DNA of 64,000 nt from Saccharina japonica (taxonomy: Eukaryota > Sar > Phaeophyceae > Laminariales > Laminariaceae). The notes beneath the pieces were generated by a model. That model did no database searches. It was not told the DNA's origin and saw only the letters and a program-made list of their open reading frames with translations. The DNA lies in NCBI GenBank assembly GCA_008828725.1, contig MEHQ01000040.1, forward strand, positions 1 through 64,000, given 5' to 3'. Positions 21,992 to 32,795 of the stretch are shown here, one piece after another. The position numbers were made by a program, and so were the translations under genes. Position 1 is the first letter of the stretch. Every line of letters begins with the position of its first letter.

Positions 21992-22569
21992 TAGTGGATA
22001 CTACAGCAGTAGGTACGCGACGCCGCACTGGTACGATAGTGAGAACGTCTGGGCGGCTTATACCTGGCTTCTACTAATAGCGTGTGCTGCCAGTGCTTTG
22101 ATAGAATGCTCTGCATTAGGAGCTCGCGTCGGCCGTCGTTTGCCGCGGCTGGTGGGTGTATTGTGACCATCGTTGTGCTTCTATCGGAGAGGGGAGGAGG
22201 GGGAGTCGTGACTTCAAGCGTTTTTACATATGGCAGGTAGATTTATGACGCTTGCTCGCGATGCAGCACCGTAACCGACATGTGTGTAAATTGTACAGGT
22301 GTTCGTGGGCTCCTTACGTAGGTCTTTGTACCGGCATTCGCTCACGTGGTCAGCCATTAGAGGTGTAGTTGGATAACGTTTTGTTTTTTTGCTGTACCCT
22401 TCGCTGAGAGTTATTTCGTGTATATATGGCGTACCAGGAAAGGCTGCGGAGCTTCTGCTCTGAAGTCGTAGGGCCGCTGTTGGCTGCCCACCTGCTACTC
22501 GTAGGGTTTCAGGCTGATAACATTGAGAAAAAAACGTTGTTATAGAGATAACGCTATTTCTTTGTACTT

Positions 22570-22857
22570 GACGCGGTATGCCAATTCGACGCGAGTCGAC
22601 GAGGGAAGAAAGCGTTGAGGTGTCCTCGCGATAAAAAAGAAGGCATGAGCCGCATTGGGGGGGGGGGGTGTACTCATGTTGTGCACGGCCGTAGTCATAT
22701 CAAGGCATGAGCATTGCATGAGCCGTAGTGGGGAGGGGGGAGGAGAGCCTGCTGTGGGACCCCGGACCTGAGTTACGACTACTATTAATAGGAGGAAATT
22801 ATAAAAAAAAGGGCGAAGATAGTAAATGGGATGCAAACTATAATGGACAAAAAAAAA
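22570..22857 (+). repeat. SINE copy 4, headless, with nested insertion
   Basis: The body starts at AATTCGACGCGAGTCGACG without a tRNA head (5' truncated) and ends in an A-rich tail. CTATTAATAG lies at 22782-22791, where other copies read GACTAGGGAGG. A 51-base fragment of the poly-C repeat family (22651-22701) interrupts it, flanked by AAGGCATGAGC on both sides. Confidence 0.8.
22651..22701 (-). repeat. Poly-C repeat fragment with 11-bp target duplication
   Basis: On the minus strand: TATGACTACGGCCGTGCACA, then ACATGAGTACA, ending in a C run. AAGGCATGAGC occurs at 22640-22650 and again at 22702-22712. A 5'-truncated insert with a target duplication is the hallmark of target-primed retroposition. 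Confidence 0.65.
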
Positions 22858-23524
22858 CTTGCGTATGGTTGACCGAATCTTGAGCCTACCCCCTGGCTGT
22901 CGTTCATTTGACGGCGCTATATACATCCCGTTTCCCGCGCCATTTCCTCCTGGCGCGAGCTGACAATATAATTTAGGATGGCCCAAGCCATACTACAGTG
23001 TGTACCAGGTACAATACACAAGAGGCACAAGAATTCTGCTTGCACAGCAGTGAAAGCACGCAAGACTGGACATCCAATTTGTTGCTGTGGCCTTGCTTCG
23101 TATCACTGTTGTGTTCGTTGTTGTACCAGTCTCCCGCCGAGACGAAAACCTGAATACGACGTATATACGAGTGTTCCATGCTTCCGTGAGCGCTTGTATA
23201 CGTGCAGTGTACACCGATGCAACCGGGGATCGATCCGACCGTATACCTGTACAGTAATGTATCGAAACGCCTAGCGTACCCGTTACCGGCGAAAGGTAGC
23301 TGCGTGTGGTTCCAGACCGACATGATTTTACTGTATCATAGCTTTTCGATCAACTACTGTATGGTATGCTACGTATCAACATCGAATATCTGCACCTATT
23401 GACTGTACGTACGTGTAGATGGCGAAGGTCGAAATCGAGAGCGCTTTGGTCGAGAAAACATGCTGCCGTCGTAGGTGGTGCGGAAGCATGTGACCTTGTT
23501 TGTGTACTATAGTACTCGTACTAT

Positions 23525-23764
23525 ATGCTAGAGGCTAATGCAGCGTCCCTCGGAGCTGAAGGATTGCGTGTGGAGCTGCTCGACTCGTCGAGCAGGCGAC
23601 ACATGATGACCACATTTCAAAATGAACGCAAAAGAACGATGCCCAAAAAATGCTTTGGCGAACTCCTCTCTAATTTCAAGTGCCATGGGGTAAGTTCGAG
23701 CGCGCCAAACCGATTTTCACCTCTGTTCGAGGAATACTTGGAGGTCATGCGTTGCCTCCTTTAG
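23525..23764 (+). CDS. Possible exon, conserved in the duplicated copy
   Basis: The frame includes VELLDSSSRRHMMTTFQNE. The second copy (51520-51600) gives VELFTSSSMQHIMITFQND in the corresponding frame, with many third-position changes. A GTAAGT donor follows at 23691. The frame of copy 1 continues differently after that point, so only about 23570-23690 is likely exonic. Family not recognised. Confidence 0.3.
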   Translation: MLEANAASLGAEGLRVELLDSSSRRHMMTTFQNERKRTMPKKCFGELLSNFKCHGVSSSAPNRFSPLFEEYLEVMRCLL

Positions 23765-24264
23765 TGGAGAGGGAGGCGCCTCGACGGCAATGAGCGATGC
23801 CAGTTTGCAACCAGGAGCACACTGCCCGCGCAATTCGTTGGCAGTGGTTTGCCCTGCGAACTGAGACGACCCTCAACTGACCACCTACCTACGCGCCGCC
23901 AATGCGGACTTTCTACAGCAGTACTGGTGTACACCAGGTATACGGTTTCATAAAAGTTTACACATGTCTACTACCGTACGAGCATATCAGAAGAACCACA
24001 CCTGAAGGAAGAACACCCCACAAGCAGCAGGCCACAGAACTCGCAGATGGAAAGAGAAGGTGAAGGGCGAAGCTTGAAGTCCGCAGGTGGTCGGAGTCAA
24101 GTGAGGTGCTTTGCCGTTGTGCGCGCGTGGGCAAAAGATCTGACGGTGTTCGTATAGTGCTGATGGCGTTTCTGCAACGGGGATTATTCTCATGCTTTTG
24201 AGCACGAGTCCCGCCGCTTGCTGTGCGCCAGTGCGCCTCTGTGCTCCAAGACAGCTAGGGCTAC

Positions 24265-24504
24265 ATGGAGGGGGCCACGGAGGACTCCAGACCCACGAGG
24301 GTGCTCTCTCGGAGTCCATGCAAAGGGGCACTTATCACGTACGGTGAGGAAGATCGGTTAGATGTGTCGCTGCAGCATTTGAAAGAGGCAACACAGCAGC
24401 AGTTCCTCCAAAGAGTCTGGTCTCGTACTGCACATGCATACTGCTGTTGTACGACAGGCACGCCTGGTGCAGCGCTCGTTGCAGTGAGTTTGCAGCAGGA
24501 GTAG
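24265..24504 (+). CDS. Possible exon in copy 1 of the duplication
   Basis: The frame contains TYGEEDRLDVSLQHLKEATQ. The second copy near 52310-52380 reads EAELLRLDLSQQTLGRAS in the matching position. The two share L-D-x-S-x-Q-x-L, which suggests a helical coding segment. No start or splice site was fixed, and the remainder is disturbed by CAG/CTG runs. Confidence 0.25.
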   Translation: MEGATEDSRPTRVLSRSPCKGALITYGEEDRLDVSLQHLKEATQQQFLQRVWSRTAHAYCCCTTGTPGAALVAVSLQQE

Positions 24505-25277
24505 GCCCATACAGTATTGCCTGTGCGAGCGCTCCTTTCCGTGAGTTGCCGCCGTCAGTAAGTTCGCACTGCTGCTGTCTGCAACAGACATCAGACGGGG
24601 GATAAAATCCCTGTACTCGTACAGCAGCAGTACTTGGTAAATACTCGTACGAGTCGTATATATCAGATACATGGTACCAGGGTACCTCGTATCGTATGCA
24701 ATTACCTGGTACCTTGGTACCACTGACTATCAATACCACAGGTACGGGTAAAGAGGAAGGGCGTCGTGGCATCATGGGCCGCAACGAGCCGTGGGCGAGT
24801 GTTGCGCTACGCGCAGTTTCACCGACAAGTTGCGCTAGGGCAACAGCGCATCGCCAATCTGAACCCCTGGTCCTTTGGGCTATTACATTGTAGCAGTCTC
24901 ACTGTACAACAGTACAGTACCTGGAACCGTTGGAAGCTGCCTGGTATTTGAGTACTGCTGTAGATACTACTCGACGTCGCACCAGTCGGAGCGTAAATTT
25001 AAGGGATGTCGGGGGATTTTGCGGTACTACCGTACCTGGTATCTGGTACTGTACCAGGTACGAGGTATGACATATCCGAAATCCCTTGCATTTACGATCG
25101 GACTGGTGATATTGTACAGCAGTACGTACAGCAGTAGTACCTGGTATTATACGTATGAGTACCGGTAGGCAGTCCGGGAATTTTCGATGTGCCCTGCGCG
25201 CCTATGCATAGACAAACCGCGTGCAGCACAAGACTGCACACCGGTCCCAGTGACGTAAGGGTCCCTGGAGTACCAGG

Positions 25278-26440
25278 AGCTGGAATGGCTGAGTACTCGC
25301 GAGTAAAAATAGATAAATTACCGGGTGCTCGCGAGTACCTCGAATACCGAAACAAGCTGAAATAATTCAGTACTCGCGAGTACCTGGAGTAACAAACACT
25401 GAAATAACGAAATAACTGATTCCTCGCGAGTACCCGGAGCACCAAACGCTAAAGAAGTGACGGAGTAATCGAGGGTACCTGCGGTAAAAAAATATGGTGA
25501 AATGACTGAGTATACTCGTGAGTACGTGGAGTACCAAAATATAAGTATACTCGCGAGTACCTGGAGCAACACGAAACCACTGAATACTCGCGAGTCACTA
25601 GAGCACCATAAAAGCTGAAATGACTGAGCACTCGCGAGTCAGATATTCTTCCGTTTCTATTGCGACCGAAGGATGTTTTTTTTACTTGCACACGGGGTTT
25701 TTGGCTGGGCGGGGCATGGGTCGGGGCGGAGCGTCCCGACTATAGAAGTGTGTGGTGATAAGTACTCGTATAGTGCATTGAATTCGCAATCATAATTACT
25801 AGTACCACCACAGCCATTGGTACTCAGTCAATACAATTCGCGGGTACCACACACAGTAATTCATTTTGGATGCCTCAGTCCCTGGAATAACAGGTGCTGA
25901 AATGACTGAGTACTGGTGACTACCACCTGTTGGAGTACTTTACAAAAAATAAATAAAAAATGACTGAGTACTCGCGAGTACCCGAAGTACCAAACGCTGA
26001 CGAAATGACGGAGTACTCGCGGGTACCTACGGTAAGAAAAAACGCTGAAATGACTGGGAATAATCACGAGTATACCTGGGGCACCAAATATATAATGACT
26101 GAGTAACTCACGAGTCACCAGAGCACCAAAAAAGCTGAAATGACTGAGCACTCGCGAGTGGTATCTTCTTCAATTTTCTCTTGCGACCGAAGAATGTCTT
26201 TTTACCCGCACACGGGGTTTGTCGGCTGGGCGGGCCCGCCGTCCCGGGCAAAGAAGCGTGTGGTGACAAGTGCTCGTAGTGCATTCAATTCGCACTCATA
26301 ATAACAGTACCACCACAGTCATTGGTACTCAGTCAACACACAGCAGACTCGCGAATATATACCACACACAGCAGTCATTTTTAATGACTTAGTACCAGGA
26401 GAAGCTGAAATGACTCTTTACTCGCGAGTACCACCTAGAC
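25278..26440. repeat. ACTCGCGAGT array, left part
   Basis: About 45-50-base units, CTGAAATGACTGAGTACTCG then CGAGTACCTGGAGTACCAAA, in two blocks (25278-25650 and 25880-26160). Each block is followed by a similar ~130-base tail (TTGCGACCGAAGRATGT..GCACACGGGGTTT). Each unit is centred on the perfect palindrome ACTCGCGAGT or a one-base variant. Confidence 0.85.
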
Positions 26441-26793
26441 AGCCGGTCGCCCCGGTAGACTATTAATAGTGGTCAGCTTGAAAGACTACTGGCATTGGTC
26501 CCCAGGTTCGAATCCCACCGCGGTGAGATTTTTGCTTTATTTGAAAATATAAAAAGGAGCCAATTGCTGAGAGCGCCTTCGTGGCGTGGGTAGGCGGAAT
26601 CCGACGCAAGTCGACGAGGGAAGAGAGTGCTGAAATTTTCTCGCGATAAGAATGCAAGGCAAGTACCGTAGTGGGGAGGGGAGAAAAGAGCCTACTTGGT
26701 GACCCCGGATCTAAGTTACGACTAAAGAGGGAGAGAGAAAAGAAGGGCGAAGATAATAAATGGGATGGACAAAAAAAAAGAAAAAAAAGAGTA
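26441..26793 (+). repeat. SINE copy 5 (head type B), complete
   Basis: The tRNA-like head, GTCGCCCCGGTAGA then TGGTCAGCTTG, has a perfect B box GGTTCGAATCC (26508-26518). Body and A-rich tail follow. The head's GTCTAGTGG (intact in copy 7) here reads GACTATTAATAGTGG (26459-26473). It is inserted in the ACTCGCGAGT array. GAGTAC-containing flanks on both sides may be a diverged target duplication. Confidence 0.9.
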
Positions 26794-26990
26794 CTGTACC
26801 AAAACAAGCTGAAAAGTGACTGAGTACTCGCGAGTACCTGGAGTGCCAAAAAAAAACTGAAATTACTGAGTAGTCGCGAGTACCCGGAGTACGAAACGCC
26901 GATGAAATGACTGAGTACTCGCGAGTATACCCGGAGTACCAAACGCTGGAGAAATGACGGTGTACTCGCCGGTGCCTGTGGAATATACCA
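26794..26990. repeat. ACTCGCGAGT array, right part
   Basis: Four more units of the same array, separated from the left part by SINE copy 5. Confidence 0.85.
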
Positions 26991-26999
26991 AAAACAAGC

Positions 27000-27322
27000 T
27001 TTCCAAGGTTGATTGATGCGCGCTCACTTCCCAGAGCTGCCATACGTCAACGGTGGGAAGCATGATGGCGGGGTGCTTCTTCTATACGGAACTGCTTGCT
27101 GCTGCTGCTACATGCAGCTGTTCTATACTTGCTTGCTGTGCTGACTTTTGCTTCACGGCTACTTGTCTGTGCTCGCTTGCCTCCTGTGCTACGTACATGC
27201 TACGCTTGCATGCTAGCTTTCTAAGGTTATTTTTTGCGTGCTCGCTTTCCAGGGCAGCTTGCTTGTATCACAATATGTCAACGGCGGAAGCATGATGGCG
27301 GGGTGCTTCTACACCCGACTGC

Positions 27323-27353
<31 letters not shown>

Positions 27354-27610
27354 ATGCATGCAGCTGTTCTGTGCTTTCTTAGTGTGCTCGCTTTTGCGTC
27401 ACAATACTGTAGCTGTGCTACATACTGCGCTTTGCATGATCGCTTTCCAGGCAAGGCTGATTTGTTTTCAATGGTGGGCAGCACGGTGGGGTGGTGCGAC
27501 GCGACTGTTGCTGCTGCTGTTCTGTGCCGCTGTTCTCGTTTGCTTGCGCCCTGTGCTCATATATCGTACGTAGAAATGCTCGGATTTTGTCAACGGCGGA
27601 GAGCAGGTAC
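27000..27610 (+). repeat. Three ~200-base tandem units with CTG expansion
   Basis: Units start near 27000, 27235 and 27440. They share GTCAACGGYGG, AAGCATGATGGCGGGGTGCT, a CTG run, GCAGCTGTTCT and GCTCGCTTTCCAG. CTG copy number differs: about 4, 11 and 3. On either strand the frames are driven by the triplet run and are not taken as genes. Confidence 0.75.
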
Positions 27611-28273
27611 TCGCCAAAGGTTCATATTTTGCAGATTGTCGTCGAGCCAAATGATCCTGATAAAACGTGTGAGTTTAAGTGCACGAAATAGTGACAAAGT
27701 TGTGGTTTGCGCATGTTAGAGACAGCTCGGAAAAAATCGGATTTTGCAGACCGTCGATAGATAAGATACACGAAAAAATGTGCCAGGTACTACAGTAGTT
27801 TAAGTAAAAACCTGGCCACAACAGGCTGTCCAGGGGGGGGACAGGCTCCAGAGCCCTATTTTAGTTACTCGAAAATGACAGAAGAAACGGGGGGATGATA
27901 GACAAAAACATGATTTGCCTGACATAACCCAGTGACCTAAGTCACTGGGACGATACTCGTCGCAATCAATCAAGAATCGGCAAATGCTGGGCACAGTCAC
28001 AACGCGTATGTATTGCCAGTAGATTTGCCACTGGCAGTAAGGTAGGCATATTTTAGCTATCTACCTGATTGAGCCTGCCAATAGATGCTGCCGGCAGAAT
28101 TGATATTTTGTGTAGCGTACATCCAAGAAACACGCCGTATTGTATACGGAACCCCCATCAACCGTTTCGGGAGGAGTGGAGAGTGGAGAGGGGAGGAGTC
28201 TTGTGCTTTCTTGCTCTGGGTATTCTGGTGGAAACCTACTACCCTTTGCCCAAGGGTATATCTGGTACATGTT

Positions 28274-28632
28274 GCTCGCCCCGATGGTCTATTAATAGTG
28301 GTACCCTCGAACGCTTCTAAGTGTTGATTTACGGAGTTCAAACCCCACGTGGGTCGGACGTTCGAGTTTATGTGCAAAAAAAACAAAAATCCACTGCTGA
28401 GAGCGCCTAGTATTATTAATAGTAGCGTGGGTAGAGGCAAAATTCGATGAGAGTTGGCGAGGGAAGAAAGGGCTGAAGTCTTCTCTCGATCAAAATGCAA
28501 GGCACGAACCGTAGTGGGGGAGGAGGGAGAGGAGCCTACTTTGTGACCCCAGACCTGAGTTACGACCAGGAAGGAGAGAGAAAGGAAGGGCGAAGATAAT
28601 AAATGGGATGGAGAATATATATAAAACTTTGA
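28274..28632 (+). repeat. SINE copy 6 (head type C)
   Basis: The head has B-box-like GGAGTTCAAACCCC. Two footprint words are present: CTATTAATAG at 28289-28298 in the head, and TTATTAATAG at 28413-28422 where the body reads GCGCC..TAGCGTGGG. The rest of the body is complete, with an A/T-rich tail. Confidence 0.85.
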
Positions 28633-29009
28633 GCGCCCGCCACGCGAGCTACAGTACTCGGATCGAGCTCAAACCTCGACCAATGTGTCCGGCCGGGCCT
28701 CCCGTGTCGGGGTACTTAGCGTTTTGCCGAAAAGTGCTCGTGCGAAGAGAAAAGTTGCGAAAAGTGCGAAAATTTCACAAACATAACTATACAAATATAT
28801 ATATTTAGGAGCGATGGAGTGCCGCTACGAATAATGTGTTAGTGTGCGTATTTATGATGTGCCTGCGCAAATCCAGGTAAAACGAAGATCATCACATTCG
28901 AATCGTCACATGCCCCATGCTTTTTTTTGTTTTTGTTCGCTCTTTCTGTGTCGACGGCGGCAACCACCCCTGGACAATACAGTCAGTACTGAGCTCCTGC
29001 GTACTGTGT

Positions 29010-29021
29010 GTGTGTGTGTGT
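29010..29021 (+). repeat. (GT)n microsatellite
   Basis: A short GT run followed by TTCTTCAC, the reverse of the GTGAAGAACAC tail; it may be the 3' tip of that family. Confidence 0.6.
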
Positions 29022-29657
29022 TCTTCACGATAAACGAAGCGAAAATAGTGTTGTTTTTGCCTCCAGCGGGGCCCCCTTACCAGCTGGGGGGGGCGATTGG
29101 CCGAGCTACGCTCGGCCGACCGGCTTACGCCATTCGCTTCGTTAGACCAGTACACTGATGCTAACCAGCTAACCAGCATACTGTTGCTGCTACTGTCGTT
29201 GCTGGTGCCCGGTCCTAATAATTGGTCTGTGCTGCTGTATTGCGTCGCCTTCTTGGCTTGAACAAAGTAGAACCACTTCAATACTGGTATGTTCTACAGA
29301 CAGTTAGTTGTATAGCTGTGACACTATCGTTAGAGCTACCAGTTATCGCACTGCTGTGCCAAAAGGGCATAAAAAAGCCATATATACTAAGTTATCTCTA
29401 CGTACGTATGTTTTTAATAGGTCGGCAACGTGTGCCCTGTGCCTCACCCTTTTATCAGTTCGTCAGGGCGATCGGTGCACTGCTATTGCCGTGTCAAGTA
29501 TTTGCCTCCAACGAGATTCTCGTACCCGTGGCATGCCAACGTGCGTGGTACGGCTGTCGTTTTTGGCGAAGGGATAAAAAACGGCGTTGCATGCACGAGT
29601 TGCATTACAGTATAAAACTCAATGTACTCCTGTACAAGTAGTCTACCCAATAGTTAT

Positions 29658-30150
29658 TTAGCAAGAAGGCGAATGGTCAGGCGGACGGCAGTCTCTCCCT
29701 CCCATCGCTCGACGGGCAGCAGCAATCGGCCCAGTGACATGATTATAGTACCACGGGGCTCCCTCCGGTATTCGCTGCTTCTCGCGTTGCTCCAATGCGG
29801 TCATCATTGCCACATTTTCCTGAACGTATATTGTTTTGGTCATCACGCCTGCCCCCAGATATACCAGGCTTGGCTCCACCAGCAGCAGGACCCACGGAAA
29901 GTGTTTTCCAGCCCCGTTCCCCTTGTCCCCCAGCCTCTAAGTCACGCGTGTTTGCACGGAACTATCCGTAGCTCACATTTCCCCCCTGCCGTCGTGCTGT
30001 CTGCCCCACCCCTTGCGCTTCCTATGACCCCCCAGGTGATCAAGTCCACAACGGGGGACAGCTACGAGGCCATGCGCTCTCCCCTGGTATTGGCGTTTCT
30101 TTTCTTGGAGCTTGGCGTCAGGAAGCCATGGGCAACGTGAAGAACATAGA
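29658..30150 (-). pseudogene. Duplicated coding-like segment, copy 1
   Basis: The minus strand reads FPWVLLLVEPS then LVYLGA; the second copy at 54577-54830 reads FPSVLVLMEPSPSLMFLGT. Further upstream, both have SSKK (near 30105 and 55585). The strand and frame agree locally, but indels break frame between the copies, and copy 1 has stops in the middle part. A decayed gene or coding transposon fragment is the simplest reading. Family unknown. Confidence 0.35.
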
Positions 30151-30240
30151 ACGGTAAGCGCTACGACCTATGTAGAATAGTCGGACCGAGACATGGAGGT
30201 ATAGACGCGGGCGGTGTTTGTTTTTTTTTTAATTATAGGG

Positions 30241-31090
30241 GAGGATGAAAAACAAGTCCGACCCGCGACCATGAGACTTTTCAAACAACCTTAGCCCAAA
30301 TTAAGCAACAAGTGAATGGGTGGACAGATAAAAACAGCAACCATCGGCGCCCACAAAAATATATATTAAAAAATCTAACGAGGTTGCTGCACGGAGTTTG
30401 GCACGAAATATAAAATGTCACAGCAGCAGCCGTCCAGCATTGTGCCGCTGCTATATATTGCAACACAGCAGTAGTAGCATGTACCACTGCTTCCTTGTGG
30501 TTCAAAAGTATTGGGGTGGCGTGCTACGGTGTATGTATAGCCTATCGTACAACCAAGGTATATCTAACCCTACAGACCTGCTGCAGTAATTTGGTACGAA
30601 AGCCACGCATACGTTTGTACAGGGGAAAAGCCCCCCCGTGGCGGTCACCTTGGAAGCTGTGTGTAATACAGAATAACACACTCCTTCCCAAGCCATAAAT
30701 CCAGCCAGCCTGGGCCAGCGAAGCGTTTCTCTTTGGGTATCATAGCGGCCTAAAACAGATATACCTGGTCACTGTTCAGCTTAAAACGGGAACACTGTGG
30801 GTGCAAAAAAACGCAGCACACGCCACGAGCAAGCACTCTGACTGGCCGAAAACCTCTGCCTGCCCAAAACCACACAAGGGGCCCTTTTCTGCCCGAAAGC
30901 CCCCAGACAGGCACGTGTCCGTTGGTTTATTGGTCCTCTCTGTTTGGCTCTCAACTTTCAACTGTGTTCGGACTACTCTTAACCACTCAAAAGGCACGCA
31001 TTGTTGCCCCTCACGGCCCAGCCAGAGCGTGCGAATATGATACGTGCGATACCATGGAGAGTAGTCATATAAAACATAGAGCCATCCCCC
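30241..31090. other. No gene recognised
   Basis: An A/T run at 30220-30235. No exon or repeat family supported. Confidence 0.35.
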
Positions 31091-31097
31091 ATAGCAC

Positions 31098-31205
31098 ACT
31101 AACGCCATGCGTAGAGTGCACCAACGCCATGCGCAGAATTGAATGACGCCATGCGCAGAGTGCACTAACGCCATGCGCAGAGTGCACTAATGTCATGAGC
31201 TGAAT
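31098..31205 (+). repeat. ~20-23-base minisatellite
   Basis: Five imperfect units of AACGCCATGCGCAGAGTGCAC in tandem, the third joined to the second through GAATTGAATG. Confidence 0.85.
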
Positions 31206-31239
31206 GCATGGTTGCGCAGCTACAGGTGGGTTGGAAGGA

Positions 31240-31614
31240 TTATATACAGTAGGAAGCAGGCTTACTAGGGCCAGCAAACCACAAGAGAAAGGAAGGCGAC
31301 CCAATTGTACGGCGTAAATAAAGAACGATACACATATAAGACGCGTACAAATAGGCAGCTGCTACGAAGGTCAGGCGTGCGAAGGGAGTAGGAATCGACG
31401 AGGCGAGAGATGCGGCGCGGAGGGCTACGTATGGTGCCTCGGTTTTGGTCAAAAACGATATAGCTGATTGATGATCACGTAGCTCTGTTCGGGTGGGCAA
31501 GCATCTTGAATTGAGAATTGAGTGTGAACATACTTTGGTCGTTAGGGTTCGCGTTGAGCGAGAGACGAGGAAAGATACGAGTAAACGTATAGCATCACCG
31601 CCCATACAGAACAA
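31240..31614 (-). CDS. Hypothetical frame, 124 codons
   Basis: Minus-strand frame with balanced composition (for example SFLTKTEAPYVALRAASLAS) and a hydrophobic segment near LTFVAAAYLYASYMCIVLYL. No family recognised, no splice sites placed. A plus-strand frame overlaps part of it. Low confidence. Confidence 0.2.
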   Translation of the reverse strand: MFCMGGDAIRLLVSFLVSRSTRTLTTKVCSHSILNSRCLPTRTELRDHQSAISFLTKTEAPYVALRAASLASSIPTPFARLTFVAAAYLYASYMCIVLYLRRTIGSPSFLLWFAGPSKPASYCI

Positions 31615-32555
31615 ACGACATTCCCTGAAGTGCCAGCAGGTTGTGTGTCAACAGCGAGATGTTGCAACCTTCACGACTGCTGCGTGTCGCGTGGGCAACT
31701 CCATCGCCGATCCTTCTTGTTCCACGAGCTCTGCACCAATCTCCTCGCTGCACGGTTTATGTAACATAAAACCGCACTCAATCGATATACTTCAGCATAC
31801 ATACATACACTTATTGGTCAATATCATACGTGGTTTCTGTACTGTCGTACAGCCGCAAATCAGTAAAACAGTGTTGACGATCAAGTACAGCAGGCAGTTT
31901 AGGCATCTGTTTTCTATTTGCGGCTTGTTATATATATAGACGGCGCCGATCAACCAGCTGGCGCCTTCAATCTGGCCACACACATCCTACGTGGGACTTA
32001 CTTCTGTAGCTTTAGGTGTGTGTATGGTTCGCTTGGCCTACCCTACGCCGAGAACGGCGAGAAGCGCGAGATAGGCCACCCTCTGACCAAAAACGGGCGA
32101 TAACCCCTTTACAACTGCGCCCGCAGGTTTGGAGACGAATTTCTTTCCTAAAACAAACTATTGGAAGTTACAGTAGAGTGGGGGCGACTATCTCGCTCAG
32201 TTTTGACTGATTGTTTATGCTGATTCTACAGCAGTAGTTTCAATAATCCGTTTTTCGTGAGATGTTTATTTCAGGTACGAGTAGGATGAGGGTAGGGCTA
32301 CCAGGTATAGTTTTAGGGCTAACCTTATAGAGCGGGGGTTGTCACTTGTGGCCAGCAGCAGTGCTATATAGCTCGTGTTGTGATACAGGGAGCGTGATGT
32401 TTGCCAGCGGGAATGTGCGCACAGGGAAGGGTGTCCCATCGCCCGCTGCTCCTGGTGACAGGAATAGCGTAGGAAATGGAATATACAGGAAGTAGCGTGG
32501 CGTGATGGTCATATAGGACTCGGTATGGCGTCAAGAGACGAGGCTATTGCACCCT
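31615..32555. other. No gene recognised
   Basis: Only short frames. TACAGCAGTA occurs at 32227. Confidence 0.35.
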
Positions 32556-32567
32556 CTTAATAGTCCC

Positions 32568-32795
32568 TTGAAGCTGTCAGCTATAAGCAAGTCCGCCTCA
32601 CAAGCGGTTTTGAGTAGGATACAGCTCACCCTTCATGCGACTCGCCGAGCACCTCACGGCGCTTCTCGCTTGGTGCTAGCAATGTCTGCCTGGTCGGTGA
32701 AAAGCCGACATGCTCCGTCACGGCATTGTAGGGATGAGAGGGTCTATTGTCATACGACTACGGTCATGCATTAATATCGAGTACACCCCCCCCCT
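32568..32795 (+). repeat. Poly-C repeat family, copy 1 (longest)
   Basis: Begins CTTGAAGCTGTCAGC, continues CATGCGACTCGCCGAGCACC and GGCATTGTAGGGATG, and ends GAGTACACCCCCCCC. The minus strand of 60280-60510 matches it from end to end. Peptides read from the two copies are also alike (AVLSR.QLTLHATR), but the frame has no start or context and probably reflects DNA similarity only. Confidence 0.75.

Larger units (their letters stand above)
21200..30240 (+). repeat. Segmental duplication, copy 1 (first part)
   Basis: Collinear with 48700-55745 in the same orientation. Anchor pairs: CCGGTCGGCAACGACCGCTGG at 21309 and 49366; ACATTTCAAAATGA at 23611 and 51571; GCAATTCGTTGGCAGTGGT at 23830 and 51763; GCCTGTGCRAGCGCTC at 24520 and 52559; CAACGAGATTCTCGT at 29510 and CAACGAGTTTCTCGT at 53587; GGTAAGCGCTACG at 30153 and 55630. 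Identity between anchors looks like roughly 65-80 %. Copy-specific insertions (ACTCGCGAGT arrays, SINEs, MITE-A) enlarge the interval 24.6-29.2 kb. It continues with the gene pair at 36325/61853. Confidence 0.75.

Noticed and set aside
26441..26530. A functional tRNA gene
   Set aside because: The B box is perfect, but the sequence continues into the SINE body and A tail, lacks a paired acceptor stem, and has an insertion in the D arm.
25278..26990. A CRISPR array
   Set aside because: Repeat units are variable and spacers are themselves repeats; the host is eukaryotic, and there are no cas genes.
25092..27063. Several minus-strand frames with repeating Tyr-Ser-Arg units
   Set aside because: They translate the ACTCGCGAGT minisatellite; units of about 45 bases keep frame by chance.
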